Assembly: GCF_023746615.1 (NCBI RefSeq)
Contig: NZ_CP082275.1
Location: 1,426,001-1,490,000, forward strand
DNA from: Grimontia kaedaensis
GTDB lineage: Bacteria; Pseudomonadota; Gammaproteobacteria; Enterobacterales; Vibrionaceae
Length of the DNA stretch: 64,000 nucleotides
Direction of reading: 5' to 3'
Shown: piece after piece, positions 50,244 to 59,696 of the stretch
How positions within the stretch are numbered: position 1 is the stretch's first letter
Layout of the letters: every line of letters begins with the position of its first letter
Notes under the pieces: generated by a model
The model's database searches: none
Told to the model about the DNA's origin: nothing
The model's input: the letters and a program-made list of their open reading frames with translations, nothing else
Made by a program: the position numbers and the translations under genes

Positions 50244-50842
50244 TGCGTGAAGTCCCGGTCTCTGCGTACTTGCCAAGGCTTCGAACATTAGTAAACGTCC
50301 CTTTAGAGCCCCTCATGGAGGAAGCGGTCGTTTGGGCCGCTCAGGCGTTTTGTCGCCGCAGTCTTGCGATTTGGCGCGCTCGTACTTTTCATCAAGTCTT
50401 CAAGCATCAGACCATCAGTACGATTGAACAGTCCTCGTTAAATCACCGCACGTTGGGGGCGCTCAAATCAGCAGAAATTATATCGGTAACGTCAAAAGGT
50501 GAGCGTTTGGTGGTTGGAAGAGACTATAACGCAGTCTCACTCGACGACGTGCATTTCCTAGATGCGTTTGATGATGTCACCGTGACGTGTGCCGTCGAGC
50601 CGAGGGTAGGATCTTCGCATTTGCCGGCGTCACTGTTCAATGACTGGGAAGACGGCATTTGCGCTGGCGCTGCGAAAAGACTGTTGTTGCAACCCGACAA
50701 AGATTGGTCGGACGTTGCCCTTGCCGGGTATTACGAGAGGGAGTTTGTCGAGGCCATTCGCAAAGCCCGACGTTGGCGTCTCGAGGTGAGCCCCGACGTG
50801 ACACCAGAGAATCCGCTATCGCGAAAACGGAGTTTCGTCTGA
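50243..50842 (+). CDS. phage head-tail adaptor-region protein
   Basis: 199 residues. Helical N-terminus (PLMEEAVVWAAQAFCRRSLAIW), beta middle and a C-terminal helix EFVEAIRKARRWRLEV. This layout and the overlaps with both neighbours fit adaptor proteins of Stx-type podoviruses. Confidence 0.55.
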   Translation: MREVPVSAYLPRLRTLVNVPLEPLMEEAVVWAAQAFCRRSLAIWRARTFHQVFKHQTISTIEQSSLNHRTLGALKSAEIISVTSKGERLVVGRDYNAVSLDDVHFLDAFDDVTVTCAVEPRVGSSHLPASLFNDWEDGICAGAAKRLLLQPDKDWSDVALAGYYEREFVEAIRKARRWRLEVSPDVTPENPLSRKRSFV

Positions 50843-51462
50843 TGAAAATCTCAGATGTAGTTGACCGGCTTGGTAGTGATCTCGTGGATAAGGACTATGT
50901 TCACTGGTCGCGTGAAGAGCTCCTTGCTTATATCAATGATGGCTTGTCAGAAATGGCTCTCAATTTGCCTTCACAGTTTCGTGTCGTGGCCACCGTTCAA
51001 ACCGATACCGGTGAAATCACGCTTCCCCCCGAAGGCATTAAGGTGTTGTCTGTCCAGCACGTCGAAGGGAGACCGGTCAACTATGTCGAGATGACAAAGC
51101 TCAACCAGCTCGATGCCGCTTGGCGGGGACGCGTAGGGCAGCCCTCTTCCTGGACGCAAGAAGAGGATGAACAGCGGTCTTACTCACTCTATCCGCGGCC
51201 AACCGCCATGATGAGTGTTACTCACGCATACTCCGCTTTTACGCCACTTCAAGAAGACGATGCGTTGCCCATTCACTCCGTTTATCTGTCAGCGGTTGTG
51301 GATTACGCCATGTACCGTGCTTATGGGAAAGACGGCCAGAATGCCAGCGAGCAAAACAAGTCGATAAACCATTATCAAATTTTCAATGCTGCTATTGGCC
51401 GAGAGGTGAATGTTAAGCACAGGCACAAGCTTGAGCGAGAGCAGAGAGAGAACAAGCGATGA
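50842..51462 (+). CDS. phage head-tail adaptor protein
   Basis: 206 residues from ATG 50842. WSREELLAYINDGLSEMALNLPSQF and the C-terminal VYLSAVVDYAMYRAYGKDGQ follow the phage adaptor family (DUF6682-like) that joins portal to tail. It overlaps both neighbours by 1-4 bp. Confidence 0.7.
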   Translation: MKISDVVDRLGSDLVDKDYVHWSREELLAYINDGLSEMALNLPSQFRVVATVQTDTGEITLPPEGIKVLSVQHVEGRPVNYVEMTKLNQLDAAWRGRVGQPSSWTQEEDEQRSYSLYPRPTAMMSVTHAYSAFTPLQEDDALPIHSVYLSAVVDYAMYRAYGKDGQNASEQNKSINHYQIFNAAIGREVNVKHRHKLEREQRENKR

Positions 51463-52493
51463 TTACCGTTAAAGGATGCTTGACTGATGCGACGGGTGAA
51501 GTCGTGTTGGGTAAAGCGATGATCGAGTTCGTTGCCCAGCGTTCAGTCGGAGAGGTTTTCGCATATGCCGGTGCTTATGAAATTACGGATGAAAATGGCA
51601 ACTATGAATTTACTCTAAAGGCAGGCGAATACCTGGTTTATGCCCAGGTCAATAAGCGCAGTGATGTTGAGCCACTGGGGCCATGTACGGTGTTGCCGGA
51701 GATGGAGGGAGAACATGATATTGAGTCTCTGCTTCGATTCTCTGAGCCAGTTCTTCCTGAGACGGTGCAGCAAAGTATCGTATTGCGCGATGAGGTCCGA
51801 GAGAAGCATAACGATGTCTCGGGATGGCATACCACGGTCAATGAGAAAGCCCAAGCCGTTAATGAGGATGCTACGCAGACGGCATCAGACAGGGAACAAA
51901 CGGGCCTTGACCTACAAAAGGTGGCTGAGCACCGCGAAGCGGTTGAACAAGCATTTGAAGATACTGGCTTACTCGCGCAGCAAGTAGTTGAACACCATAC
52001 GGTAGTGAACCAAAAGGCACAGCAGGTCTCAACTCACCATAGTGACGTCACCGAGAAGGCCAATCAGGTTTCCGGAAACACCCAAACTGTCACTCAACTG
52101 CATTCAGAGGTTGAGTCACTAAAAGAGCATGCGCAAAACAGCGCTTCAACAGCTTCAAGTAAAGCTGACATTGCCAGAAACTGGGCTGAAAAAGACGTCG
52201 ATAGCGAGGTTGCTCCTGACGCGTTTTCCTCGAAACACTGGGCTGTAAAGAGTGCAACCTTTGCAAGCTCTGCAAGCAATTCGGCTGTAGGAGCGGCACA
52301 GGCCGAGCACTCCACAGAGAACCTGAAAAATGAGACGAAAGGATTGAGGGATGAGGCGCTTCAGGCGCGCAGTGAGATCCAAGTTTTGGCGACTTATGAG
52401 AACGCGCTGTGGTCACTCATTCATACAACGGCCGATCAGGCGGTTCGACAGCTTCGATTCAATGAAAGGCTAAATACTTTGGAGGCATTATGA
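51459..52493 (+). CDS. tail fibre with prealbumin-like head domain
   Basis: 344 residues. The first 95 have the prealbumin-like fold of fibre attachment domains (VKGCLTDATGEVVLGKAMIEFV...ENGNYEFTLKAGEYLVY). Then a long repeated helical shaft (VVEHHTVVNQKAQQVSTHHS) typical of Stf/J-type fibres. The next gene probably makes the tip. Confidence 0.75.
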   Translation: MITVKGCLTDATGEVVLGKAMIEFVAQRSVGEVFAYAGAYEITDENGNYEFTLKAGEYLVYAQVNKRSDVEPLGPCTVLPEMEGEHDIESLLRFSEPVLPETVQQSIVLRDEVREKHNDVSGWHTTVNEKAQAVNEDATQTASDREQTGLDLQKVAEHREAVEQAFEDTGLLAQQVVEHHTVVNQKAQQVSTHHSDVTEKANQVSGNTQTVTQLHSEVESLKEHAQNSASTASSKADIARNWAEKDVDSEVAPDAFSSKHWAVKSATFASSASNSAVGAAQAEHSTENLKNETKGLRDEALQARSEIQVLATYENALWSLIHTTADQAVRQLRFNERLNTLEAL

Positions 52494-53032
52494 GTGTTGC
52501 AGAAGATGCCATCAGCGCTTTGCAAGAAGCCGCTGCTGCGTACCACGGAAAAATTGACGACATTAACAATCAGCTCGATGCAAAAAAACAGGAACTGGAT
52601 GCATCTATCGCTGCATTAGGAGCCAGATTGGTTTGGGCAGGGGGACCTAACGGACACTCGCTTGGGGAAGGGCTTGTTGACATGGACTTGAGCAGCACGC
52701 ATCTCGAAGCCAACTCTGTGTATGCTACGGTTACAGGCGCAGAAATTACCATTAACAAAGCAGGATTGTATATGCTGCATGGCTTTGTCTTGCAACATTC
52801 AGGGGGCGGTCAACGCTATCTAGTGGTTCTCATTAATGGTGAAGTTTACCAGTTCACTCACTCTGGTTCGTTTGGTGGCTGGAGTACAGGTTATCCTTCT
52901 GTGTTACATAAGTTTTCCGAAGGCGACGTTGTTAAGATTCAAGTGCAAGTATTTGGCTCAAACCTATATAGAGCCCATTCACATGGCCGACATACACGAG
53001 TGCATTTGTTGTATTTGGGAGGCCTGGCATGA
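52490..53032 (+). CDS. fibre tip protein with C1q/TNF-like domain
   Basis: 180 residues. A short coiled coil, then a jelly-roll-like domain from about residue 50 (ITINKAGLYMLHGFVLQHSGGGQRYLVVLINGEVY), the C1q/TNF-like pattern of receptor-binding tips. Overlaps both neighbours by 4 bp. Likely a host-range determinant. Confidence 0.6.
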   Translation: MSVAEDAISALQEAAAAYHGKIDDINNQLDAKKQELDASIAALGARLVWAGGPNGHSLGEGLVDMDLSSTHLEANSVYATVTGAEITINKAGLYMLHGFVLQHSGGGQRYLVVLINGEVYQFTHSGSFGGWSTGYPSVLHKFSEGDVVKIQVQVFGSNLYRAHSHGRHTRVHLLYLGGLA

Positions 53033-53571
53033 TTGAGTTATCAAGTGGAGAAATTCTAACAAAACTACCAGACGGCAATCTTGATTTTGAAAGCAAAGCT
53101 ATCGAGTTGCTGGATGATGCAGCAACAGAAGAAACTATCTTGGCAAAAGCTGCAGAACTTGAGTCACAGTACTTGGAAGAGCGCAGCTTTCTGGCAATGA
53201 CGCAAATGATAGAAGAGCAAGTCTACTTTCATTACAGCCAGAAACAGCAGTCCCAGGATGAGAAATGGAACAGTCGTTTTTCCGCAAAAATTCGGGCGAT
53301 GGGTGTTACGGATATTGATACCACCATCGTAGACACAGGTAGTAGAGTTTACGCTTCATTGCCGTTGTTTGATGAAGAGGTGAGTGCTGTGTTTGCTGCG
53401 TTACCGACCGAAGTTCAAAGCAATGAACCCGACTATCTTCACTACATGCTCGAAAAACTCATTATGATCGCTGTCAAAACTGAATGGGCGGAGAACGTCA
53501 TTGCTGAAGGGAAGCTAGCTAGGGCAGAACTTCGTGAACCAGTTTGGCCTCCTTTTCCCCGCTTTATGTAA
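53029..53571 (+). CDS. possible fibre assembly protein, unknown
   Basis: 180 residues, acidic and helical, between fibre-tip and tail genes, where fibre chaperones often lie. No known chaperone domain is recognised, so the role is a guess from place. Confidence 0.45.
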   Translation: MIELSSGEILTKLPDGNLDFESKAIELLDDAATEETILAKAAELESQYLEERSFLAMTQMIEEQVYFHYSQKQQSQDEKWNSRFSAKIRAMGVTDIDTTIVDTGSRVYASLPLFDEEVSAVFAALPTEVQSNEPDYLHYMLEKLIMIAVKTEWAENVIAEGKLARAELREPVWPPFPRFM

Positions 53572-53577
53572 CTCATC

Positions 53578-55185
53578 ATGCTCATTGACATTACCATGAT
53601 GCGGGGGGAAATCCCCCGCCTCAAAGACCACTTATTGCCCAATGAGGCAGCATCATTTGCTACTGATACCCACTTTGAAAATGGGGTGCTGGCACCTTTA
53701 GCAGCGAGTCAATCGCTAGCCACCTTGCCTATGTCGGCAGGGAGCTTTCACCGATACAGTGATGGGTGGCTGGCGTGGGATAGTCGTGCCATCAGTGTTA
53801 TCGAAAGCCCAGTGGCGCAAGACCCCTTTCAACGGGTGTACTACACAGGGGATGGCAGCCCAAAGGTCACGGCACAGGATATTGCTCTCAATGGTGAGGG
53901 AGTCGGGCCATCAGCTTCTTATGAGCTTGGGGTGCCGAGGCCGGATTCACCGCCTGTCGTGACAAGTGTTGATGGCAGTACCGGCGAAGAACCGCCAGAG
54001 GGGGAGTCGCCATCTTATGACGATGAAGACCGGGTTTACATCCAAACGTACGTGACAAGATTTGGCGAAGAGAGCGCACCAGGCGAGCCGTCTTTGTCTG
54101 TGCTTGTTGAACGCCCTGGCTCCACGGTGACCGTGAAGCTTACCCGCCCGCTGACAAACCGAAATAACATCACGCATACCCGTCTGTATCGCTCAGCCAC
54201 GTCTACTGAAAGCAGTGATTATGTGCTGGTTGCCGAAGTGCCAATTTCCCACCCCCATTTTGCTGACAGTGCCAGAAATGTGAATGGCCCGGTGATGGAG
54301 ACCTGGGGCTATGAGCCGCCGCCTGCCAACATGCAGGGGTTGTGTCAGATGGCGAACGGGATATGTGCGGGATTTGCGGGCAATGAAGTCATGTTCTCAG
54401 AAGCTTACTTGCCTTATGCCTGGCCATCGTCATATCGCAGCACGACAGAGCATGAAATCGTTGGAATTGCTGCCATCGGAACTTCACTGGTAGTTGTTAC
54501 TAAGGGCTATCCCTATCTATTTGAAGGGATAACACCCGACGCGATAGCGGGCCATAAGCTCAATGTAGAACAATCATGTGTGAGCGCCGAATCTTTGGTT
54601 GTCCTGAAGGGAACGGCGGTTTACGCGTCCCCGGATGGGCTTGTTGTGGTGAGTTCAGAAGGCGCTAATCTGCTGACAGAAAACATCATAGACAGAAACA
54701 GCTGGCAAACGATGGCACCCGATTCGCTGTGTGCTGTCGCCGTCGAGGGTGAGTACATCGCGCAAGGCAGTGCAGGAGGCTTCATCTATGACCCGGTGTC
54801 TGAGTCGTTAACCCGGGTAACGGAAACCTGGGAAGCTGCCTATGTCAGCCTTGAACGAGATGTGATGGTGATTGCAAAAGGCCGCCAACTTTCAGAGTGG
54901 AAAAGTGCAGACGGTGTCCGTTCCTTTGTTTGGCGCTCAAAAGAGTTTTGGACGCCGATGCAGGCGATGCTCAATTGCGCGCGAATTCAGTCCCATGACC
55001 CCGAACATTTATCGGTCCGGGTGATTGCCAATGGCGTTACGGTGCATGTCGTGGAAAAGGGCGCGTTAACCGGCGAAGCGTTTCGCTTACCTGCAGTACG
55101 TGCCAACCGCTGGCAAATTGAAATAACGGGTAGCGCAGAAGTCGAACGCATCATGATGGCAAGCTCCATGGAGGAGCTTGCTTGA
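53578..55185 (+). CDS. tail tube/nozzle-like protein of short-tailed phage
   Basis: 535 residues. MMRGEIPRLKDHLLPNEAASFATDTHFENGVLAPL is the opening of podovirus tail proteins of Stx-type phages; the body is beta-rich with a FN3-like stretch (about 145-215) and repeated blades. Start 53578; an ATG at 53596 is possible. Part of the short tail. Confidence 0.65.
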   Translation: MLIDITMMRGEIPRLKDHLLPNEAASFATDTHFENGVLAPLAASQSLATLPMSAGSFHRYSDGWLAWDSRAISVIESPVAQDPFQRVYYTGDGSPKVTAQDIALNGEGVGPSASYELGVPRPDSPPVVTSVDGSTGEEPPEGESPSYDDEDRVYIQTYVTRFGEESAPGEPSLSVLVERPGSTVTVKLTRPLTNRNNITHTRLYRSATSTESSDYVLVAEVPISHPHFADSARNVNGPVMETWGYEPPPANMQGLCQMANGICAGFAGNEVMFSEAYLPYAWPSSYRSTTEHEIVGIAAIGTSLVVVTKGYPYLFEGITPDAIAGHKLNVEQSCVSAESLVVLKGTAVYASPDGLVVVSSEGANLLTENIIDRNSWQTMAPDSLCAVAVEGEYIAQGSAGGFIYDPVSESLTRVTETWEAAYVSLERDVMVIAKGRQLSEWKSADGVRSFVWRSKEFWTPMQAMLNCARIQSHDPEHLSVRVIANGVTVHVVEKGALTGEAFRLPAVRANRWQIEITGSAEVERIMMASSMEELA

Positions 55186-56630
55186 ACGGGGTGCGGGGCG
55201 GGCGCCGTCAGGAGGCGATACGGGAGAATGTCGAGAAGCTGACAGGGCAAAGGGGCAATGGTCTGGATAGAGCGGTCACCGTCCGTGAACTGCAGGCACT
55301 GGGCCTTGCGACGGTGTTCCGAACCCATGATGGCAAGGTGGTACCCAAGCCTATCCCGCCGGTGGGCTCAGGAGATGACAACGTAGAGCGCCCTTCACTG
55401 CCACAAGATTTCAAGGCGGTCGGCGGCTTTGGCGCGATACTGTTGGAATGGAAGAATCCGGGCTACATCGGTCACGCACATACAGAAATATGGCGACATG
55501 ATGAGGACACGTTATCGGAAGCCACAAAGATAGCCACGACGCCAGCGACTGTATTTAGCGATATCGTGTCGCCAGGTTCGACGTATTTCTATTGGATCCG
55601 CCATGTGAATGTGAATGACATTGCGGGTCCTTATAACGGAACCAATGGGATAGAGGTTTCCACCAGTCAGGACATCAGCGAAATTATCGATGAGATAGGC
55701 GAGCAGATGGAGAACTCACAGCTCATTCAGGCGCTACAAGAAGATGTTGATGGTGCGCATGAGAAGTTTGACGACATGTGGGCGGTCAAGGCGCAAGCCG
55801 ATGATATTCAAGCTGGGATAGGCATTTTGGCGAACGCTGACGGTGTCAGCCAGGTCGCCATTGCTGCGAGCCAGGTTTTCGTCTTTGACCCCAATGATGC
55901 AAACCAAGGGTTGGCGCCATTGCTGGCAATCGACCAAGGCAACGTCATTATTCCCAAAGCGCTTGTCGAAACCGCAACTATCCAAATCCTCAATGCACAA
56001 CACATTGTTGCCGATGAGGTCAGAGCGAGCATCTCGATTACTTCTCCAACCCTCACCTCTGCCGTCATCAATGGTGCTGAAATCAATGTTGGGAGCGGTG
56101 GTCCCTACAATGGGTACCACACGCGTATCACGGATAATGGCGTCATCTATACCGATTACCTGGTGGCATCGGGGGGACGGTTCAATAACGTTATCATCGA
56201 GGAAGACTGCACGGTCAAAGGCACTATCTATGCCAATCAAATTATTGGCGACGTGGTGAAACCGCACGTTTATACCAATGGCTCCAGAAGGCAAAGCCAG
56301 CGCTCAGCGGGCTCAGTGTGGAGTAACATCTTCAGCATCACCATCCCGGCAGCGCCCTTTCCCCGTTTGCTAATAGTGCCCGAGATTCGTTTTGACTCCG
56401 GGGGCTATGGTCAGCCCTATGTCAGGTATTACATCAACAACGGATTGGTGTTGAATGAGATGAGCAGGATTCTCGGTTCGAGTACGGCCTCTATTCCGAT
56501 AAAGGCCTACAGCCTGCCTCTGAACACCACGGTAACGTTCCGTATGGATGGCTATTTCATCAACTTTTCAGGTTCTGCCTATCTTTCATTTCCTGCTCAA
56601 AGCTTACTGTTTATGTCGTTTAAATCTTAG
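55182..56630 (+). CDS. tail tip protein with host-specificity J-like features
   Basis: 482 residues. FN3-like domain at about 75-165 (ILLEWKNPGYIGHAHTEIWR...VSPGSTYFYWIRHVN), helical linker, then a DUF1983/J-like region (IQAGIGILANADGVSQVAIAASQVFVFD...IVADEV) and a beta-rich C-terminus. Such J-type modules belong to long-tailed phages, so a podovirus carrying one is a mosaic. Binds receptor or adds to the tail tip. Confidence 0.7.
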   Translation: MNGVRGGRRQEAIRENVEKLTGQRGNGLDRAVTVRELQALGLATVFRTHDGKVVPKPIPPVGSGDDNVERPSLPQDFKAVGGFGAILLEWKNPGYIGHAHTEIWRHDEDTLSEATKIATTPATVFSDIVSPGSTYFYWIRHVNVNDIAGPYNGTNGIEVSTSQDISEIIDEIGEQMENSQLIQALQEDVDGAHEKFDDMWAVKAQADDIQAGIGILANADGVSQVAIAASQVFVFDPNDANQGLAPLLAIDQGNVIIPKALVETATIQILNAQHIVADEVRASISITSPTLTSAVINGAEINVGSGGPYNGYHTRITDNGVIYTDYLVASGGRFNNVIIEEDCTVKGTIYANQIIGDVVKPHVYTNGSRRQSQRSAGSVWSNIFSITIPAAPFPRLLIVPEIRFDSGGYGQPYVRYYINNGLVLNEMSRILGSSTASIPIKAYSLPLNTTVTFRMDGYFINFSGSAYLSFPAQSLLFMSFKS

Positions 56631-56638
56631 GCGCGACG

Positions 56639-57043
56639 ATGAAGAACCGCTTTAGCCAAGCAGATTGGGAATCGTATCGTGAGCGGTTGCTACCCATCAT
56701 CAGCCAAACAGCCAAACGAAACGGCCACGATCACACACAGCGTATTGATGATGCCCTCTCAAACAAGAGGGCATTTTTGTTTCTATGCCCGGATGGTTTT
56801 GTGGTGCTAAGTCTGCGGGGGAAGCAGGAGAAGCGACGGTTGCTCGTCCTGTTTGCCTTTGGATGGGGAGAGCATTTAATCGCGCGTTACCAACCACAAA
56901 TCGATGATATGGCGAGGCGGGCAAAGGCCCAGAAAGTGGAGCTGTACACCGCCGTGTTGGGCTTGTCTCCTTTACTGGAGAAGCAAGGTTATATCCGTTC
57001 CCAAACGAATGGGCACGTGGGCCATTGGACAAAAACACTGTGA
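56639..57043 (+). CDS. GNAT-like small virion-operon protein
   Basis: 134 residues. KRAFLFLCPDGFVVLSLRGKQ...LLVLFAFGWGEHLIARYQPQI...KVELYTAVLGLSPLLEKQGY resembles a shortened GNAT acetyltransferase fold. The CoA motif is not clear, so activity is doubtful. Confidence 0.5.
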   Translation: MKNRFSQADWESYRERLLPIISQTAKRNGHDHTQRIDDALSNKRAFLFLCPDGFVVLSLRGKQEKRRLLVLFAFGWGEHLIARYQPQIDDMARRAKAQKVELYTAVLGLSPLLEKQGYIRSQTNGHVGHWTKTL

Positions 57044-57050
57044 GGTAGAA

Positions 57051-57713
57051 ATGGGTGGTGGAGATGACAACAAGGTTGAGGAAACCGAATACGAAAAGGC
57101 ATCGGCAGACATTGCCAACAAGTATTGGGATATCTACCAAAAAGACCTCAAACAATATGAAGATGTGTTTATTCAACGTGTCGATAATTTAAATAGCGAT
57201 TCGAACATGGCGAATGTGAAAGCTGATACTGATTTGGCTTACAACAGCGCGTTTAGCGAGAACCGGGATGCCACGGCAAAACATCTCACCGCATCCGGTA
57301 TCAATCCTTCAAGCAAGAAATTTGGCAGCGCCATGGCAGACCTTTCCACCGCTCAGGCAACGCATCAGGCTGACACGGTCAACAGGGCGCAAGCCTCAGA
57401 GCAGGATGCTCATATTGCCGGGTTGTCCGATGTGGTAGCGATGGGCTTGGGCGAGCAGGCAGAAGCATTGCAGCGTTCGACTGACGTGGCCCACATGAGT
57501 CTTAGGGAAGCCAAACAGGATGCGCAGGCGGACTTTAATCGCCGATCCGCTAACTTACAAACAGCAGGTGCTGTCGCGGGGATTGGTCTGAGAAGCGCCC
57601 AGCAGTTTTCTGGTCGCGGTACAGGAACGTCCAACCTGATTGATGGGTCAAGTACCTCGCTGAAGGGCCACTATGATCCGAACTTCAACCCTCAAGGGGC
57701 GATGAATGCGTAA
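57051..57713 (+). CDS. internal virion (ejection) protein
   Basis: 220 residues from ATG 57051. Helical, rich in Ala and Gln, with a Gly/Ser-rich end; typical of proteins packed in podovirus heads and ejected with DNA. Similar small helical proteins follow in order before the giant protein. Confidence 0.6.
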   Translation: MGGGDDNKVEETEYEKASADIANKYWDIYQKDLKQYEDVFIQRVDNLNSDSNMANVKADTDLAYNSAFSENRDATAKHLTASGINPSSKKFGSAMADLSTAQATHQADTVNRAQASEQDAHIAGLSDVVAMGLGEQAEALQRSTDVAHMSLREAKQDAQADFNRRSANLQTAGAVAGIGLRSAQQFSGRGTGTSNLIDGSSTSLKGHYDPNFNPQGAMNA

Positions 57714-57724
57714 GGAGAGTGATG

Positions 57725-58087
57725 ATGGGTATAGCATCTGATACCTACGCGGAAATTACCCGCAACATGTACGACGACTGGCTCAACCGGTTTTACCCCA
57801 AACAGGTCGAATTGCTTCAGAAATCCCAAAGCGGTCAACTGCTGAACGAGCAGCTGGCACGGGTAGACAGCAATGCCAACGATGCCGGCGCGTCCGCCAA
57901 GCTTTCTGAAGCGAACAAGATGGCCAGATATGGTTTAACCCCTGAAGGTGATGTTCACCGGAACGCCAAGCTCTCATTGGCAAAGGTCGCGGCGAAAAAC
58001 GGACTCAGAGATCATGAACGTGACCGCTCCATGCAAACGTTGGCAGGCGCTGGGTATGCCGTCAAACAGAATGCGTCAGTGGAATAG
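57725..58087 (+). CDS. small internal virion protein
   Basis: 120 residues. Three start codons in a row (57719 GTG, 57722, 57725 ATG); 57725 has the best distance to AAGGAG. Helical, polar. Part of the ejection cluster by place. Confidence 0.5.
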   Translation: MGIASDTYAEITRNMYDDWLNRFYPKQVELLQKSQSGQLLNEQLARVDSNANDAGASAKLSEANKMARYGLTPEGDVHRNAKLSLAKVAAKNGLRDHERDRSMQTLAGAGYAVKQNASVE

Positions 58088-58098
58088 AAGGAGGCAGT

Positions 58099-58338
58099 AT
58101 GGGGTATAGCCTGAGAAGTGTCGCCAGCAAAACTAAAGGCATGGCACTCAATGGCCTTCGAGACGCGGCCATGATGGAGAAAGACAGAGAAGCGGCCAAC
58201 GAAAGCATCGAACAGGCTGAAAAACAGCAGACAATGAACAGTACAGTCAGCGGCGCGTCTCTGGGGTTTATGATTGGCGGGCCCATTGGAGCGGGGATTG
58301 GTGCTGTTGGTGGGTTTGTGCTTGGCGAGCTGTTTTAA
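58099..58338 (+). CDS. glycine-zipper membrane peptide of the ejection cluster
   Basis: 79 residues. The C-terminal part (LGFMIGGPIGAGIGAVGGFVLG) is a glycine-zipper segment like those that insert in membranes; the N-terminus is polar. It may form or line the channel through which DNA and ejection proteins pass. RBS AAGGAGG. Confidence 0.55.
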   Translation: MGYSLRSVASKTKGMALNGLRDAAMMEKDREAANESIEQAEKQQTMNSTVSGASLGFMIGGPIGAGIGAVGGFVLGELF

Positions 58339-58347
58339 GAGGTGGTC

Positions 58348-59673
58348 ATGGGAAAGTTAGATACCCGCGGATTCATGGATACGGCGCTGCGCTCTTTTGA
58401 TGTGGCCGACCGTTATTTCGCCCGTCAGGAAGACAGGGAATATCAACGGTTGCGGGATGCGAAATACGATGAGCGTTTTGACCAGCAAATGGCCCTCAGA
58501 CATGCACAAGAACAGCGTGCTCGACAAGCTCACGAAGACAAATATGGTGTGGATGGTGAGGGCGGCTGGCTTGCTGAGCAGCGCCGGCGTGAGGGGGAGT
58601 TGCACGAAAAGAACTTAACCTTACGAGAGGCACAAATCGGATTAGCTCAATCGAGTCAACGTCGCAATGATTACAACCACCAACAAGAACAACGATCAGC
58701 GTTTGTCGATGAGAATGCGATATTGCTGGACACTGGATGGAAGCGATTCATTGAAACGGGTGAGGCAGATGACGTTTTTGATAGCGAGTATGTTAAGGGA
58801 ACGGCACTTGATCCTCGTCGCTACCTTGACCCTGCATTAAATCAAGCTGCAGATACCCTTGAGCAGAAAATACCGGATGTTCTAAAGGGACAGCTCGACT
58901 TCAACGACGCTGATTTGAAAGGTGCATTCTCTGCGTTTTATAAAAACAACCTTAAGGCTTCGGTTGGGCAGATAGACGCTTCTTCAGGGAAAACTATTCA
59001 GGACGTGAGATGGGGAAGCCTGACTTTTGCCAAGGACATTGACCCTTCCCAAGCGGGAGCACAGCCGGGATTGGTCATTAACGCCGAGGTTCAGTATGAG
59101 GGTGAGAGTGAGTGGGTTACCCGTCCGATCACTAAAGGTCGCTCAACGTCCAGCAATGACAACGTGAAAGTTGTTCCTTTAGAACATGCTCTCCAAGACA
59201 TCACCGGTCAACTGAAACTGCGTCGTCAGGCTCAGCTGTCACCCGCCTATCAGTCGATGTTCCGCAGCGCCTCTAAAGATGACAAGAAAGACTATCGACG
59301 CGCGGTGATGGACATCGAGAAGCAACGAAGCGAAGCCTTGAAAGAGCTGAGTGTGCTTGGCACCGAAGAGCAAGTGGCAGCCGTGAATCAGCATTTTGAC
59401 GGTCAACTTAAGAAAGTTCAGGCGCTCTTTTCTGGCCAGGACATGGCGACATCAACAGTACCTGAGCCGGCTATCGAGTGGGCAGGAGACGACCGCAACA
59501 AACAGGGTTTTCTGAAAGCATTGAAAGCCAAAGGTGAAGACCTGTCAGAGGTGGATGTCGCCGTCTTAGAACGCGCTTATCAAGACCAAATCAATAAACA
59601 AAAATCGGACAAGGCAGAGCAGCTTGCCGGCCAAATCCGCACAGAAAACGCCAAGCGTTACACCAGTCGCTAA
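58348..59673 (+). CDS. large helical internal virion protein
   Basis: 441 residues from ATG 58348. Arg/Gln/Glu-rich coiled coil in the first 130 residues and again near the C-terminus. Followed 23 bp later by the giant polyvalent protein. Likely ejected with it. Confidence 0.6.
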   Translation: MGKLDTRGFMDTALRSFDVADRYFARQEDREYQRLRDAKYDERFDQQMALRHAQEQRARQAHEDKYGVDGEGGWLAEQRRREGELHEKNLTLREAQIGLAQSSQRRNDYNHQQEQRSAFVDENAILLDTGWKRFIETGEADDVFDSEYVKGTALDPRRYLDPALNQAADTLEQKIPDVLKGQLDFNDADLKGAFSAFYKNNLKASVGQIDASSGKTIQDVRWGSLTFAKDIDPSQAGAQPGLVINAEVQYEGESEWVTRPITKGRSTSSNDNVKVVPLEHALQDITGQLKLRRQAQLSPAYQSMFRSASKDDKKDYRRAVMDIEKQRSEALKELSVLGTEEQVAAVNQHFDGQLKKVQALFSGQDMATSTVPEPAIEWAGDDRNKQGFLKALKAKGEDLSEVDVAVLERAYQDQINKQKSDKAEQLAGQIRTENAKRYTSR

Positions 59674-59696
59674 TCCCTCATCGATAAGGAGTGACC

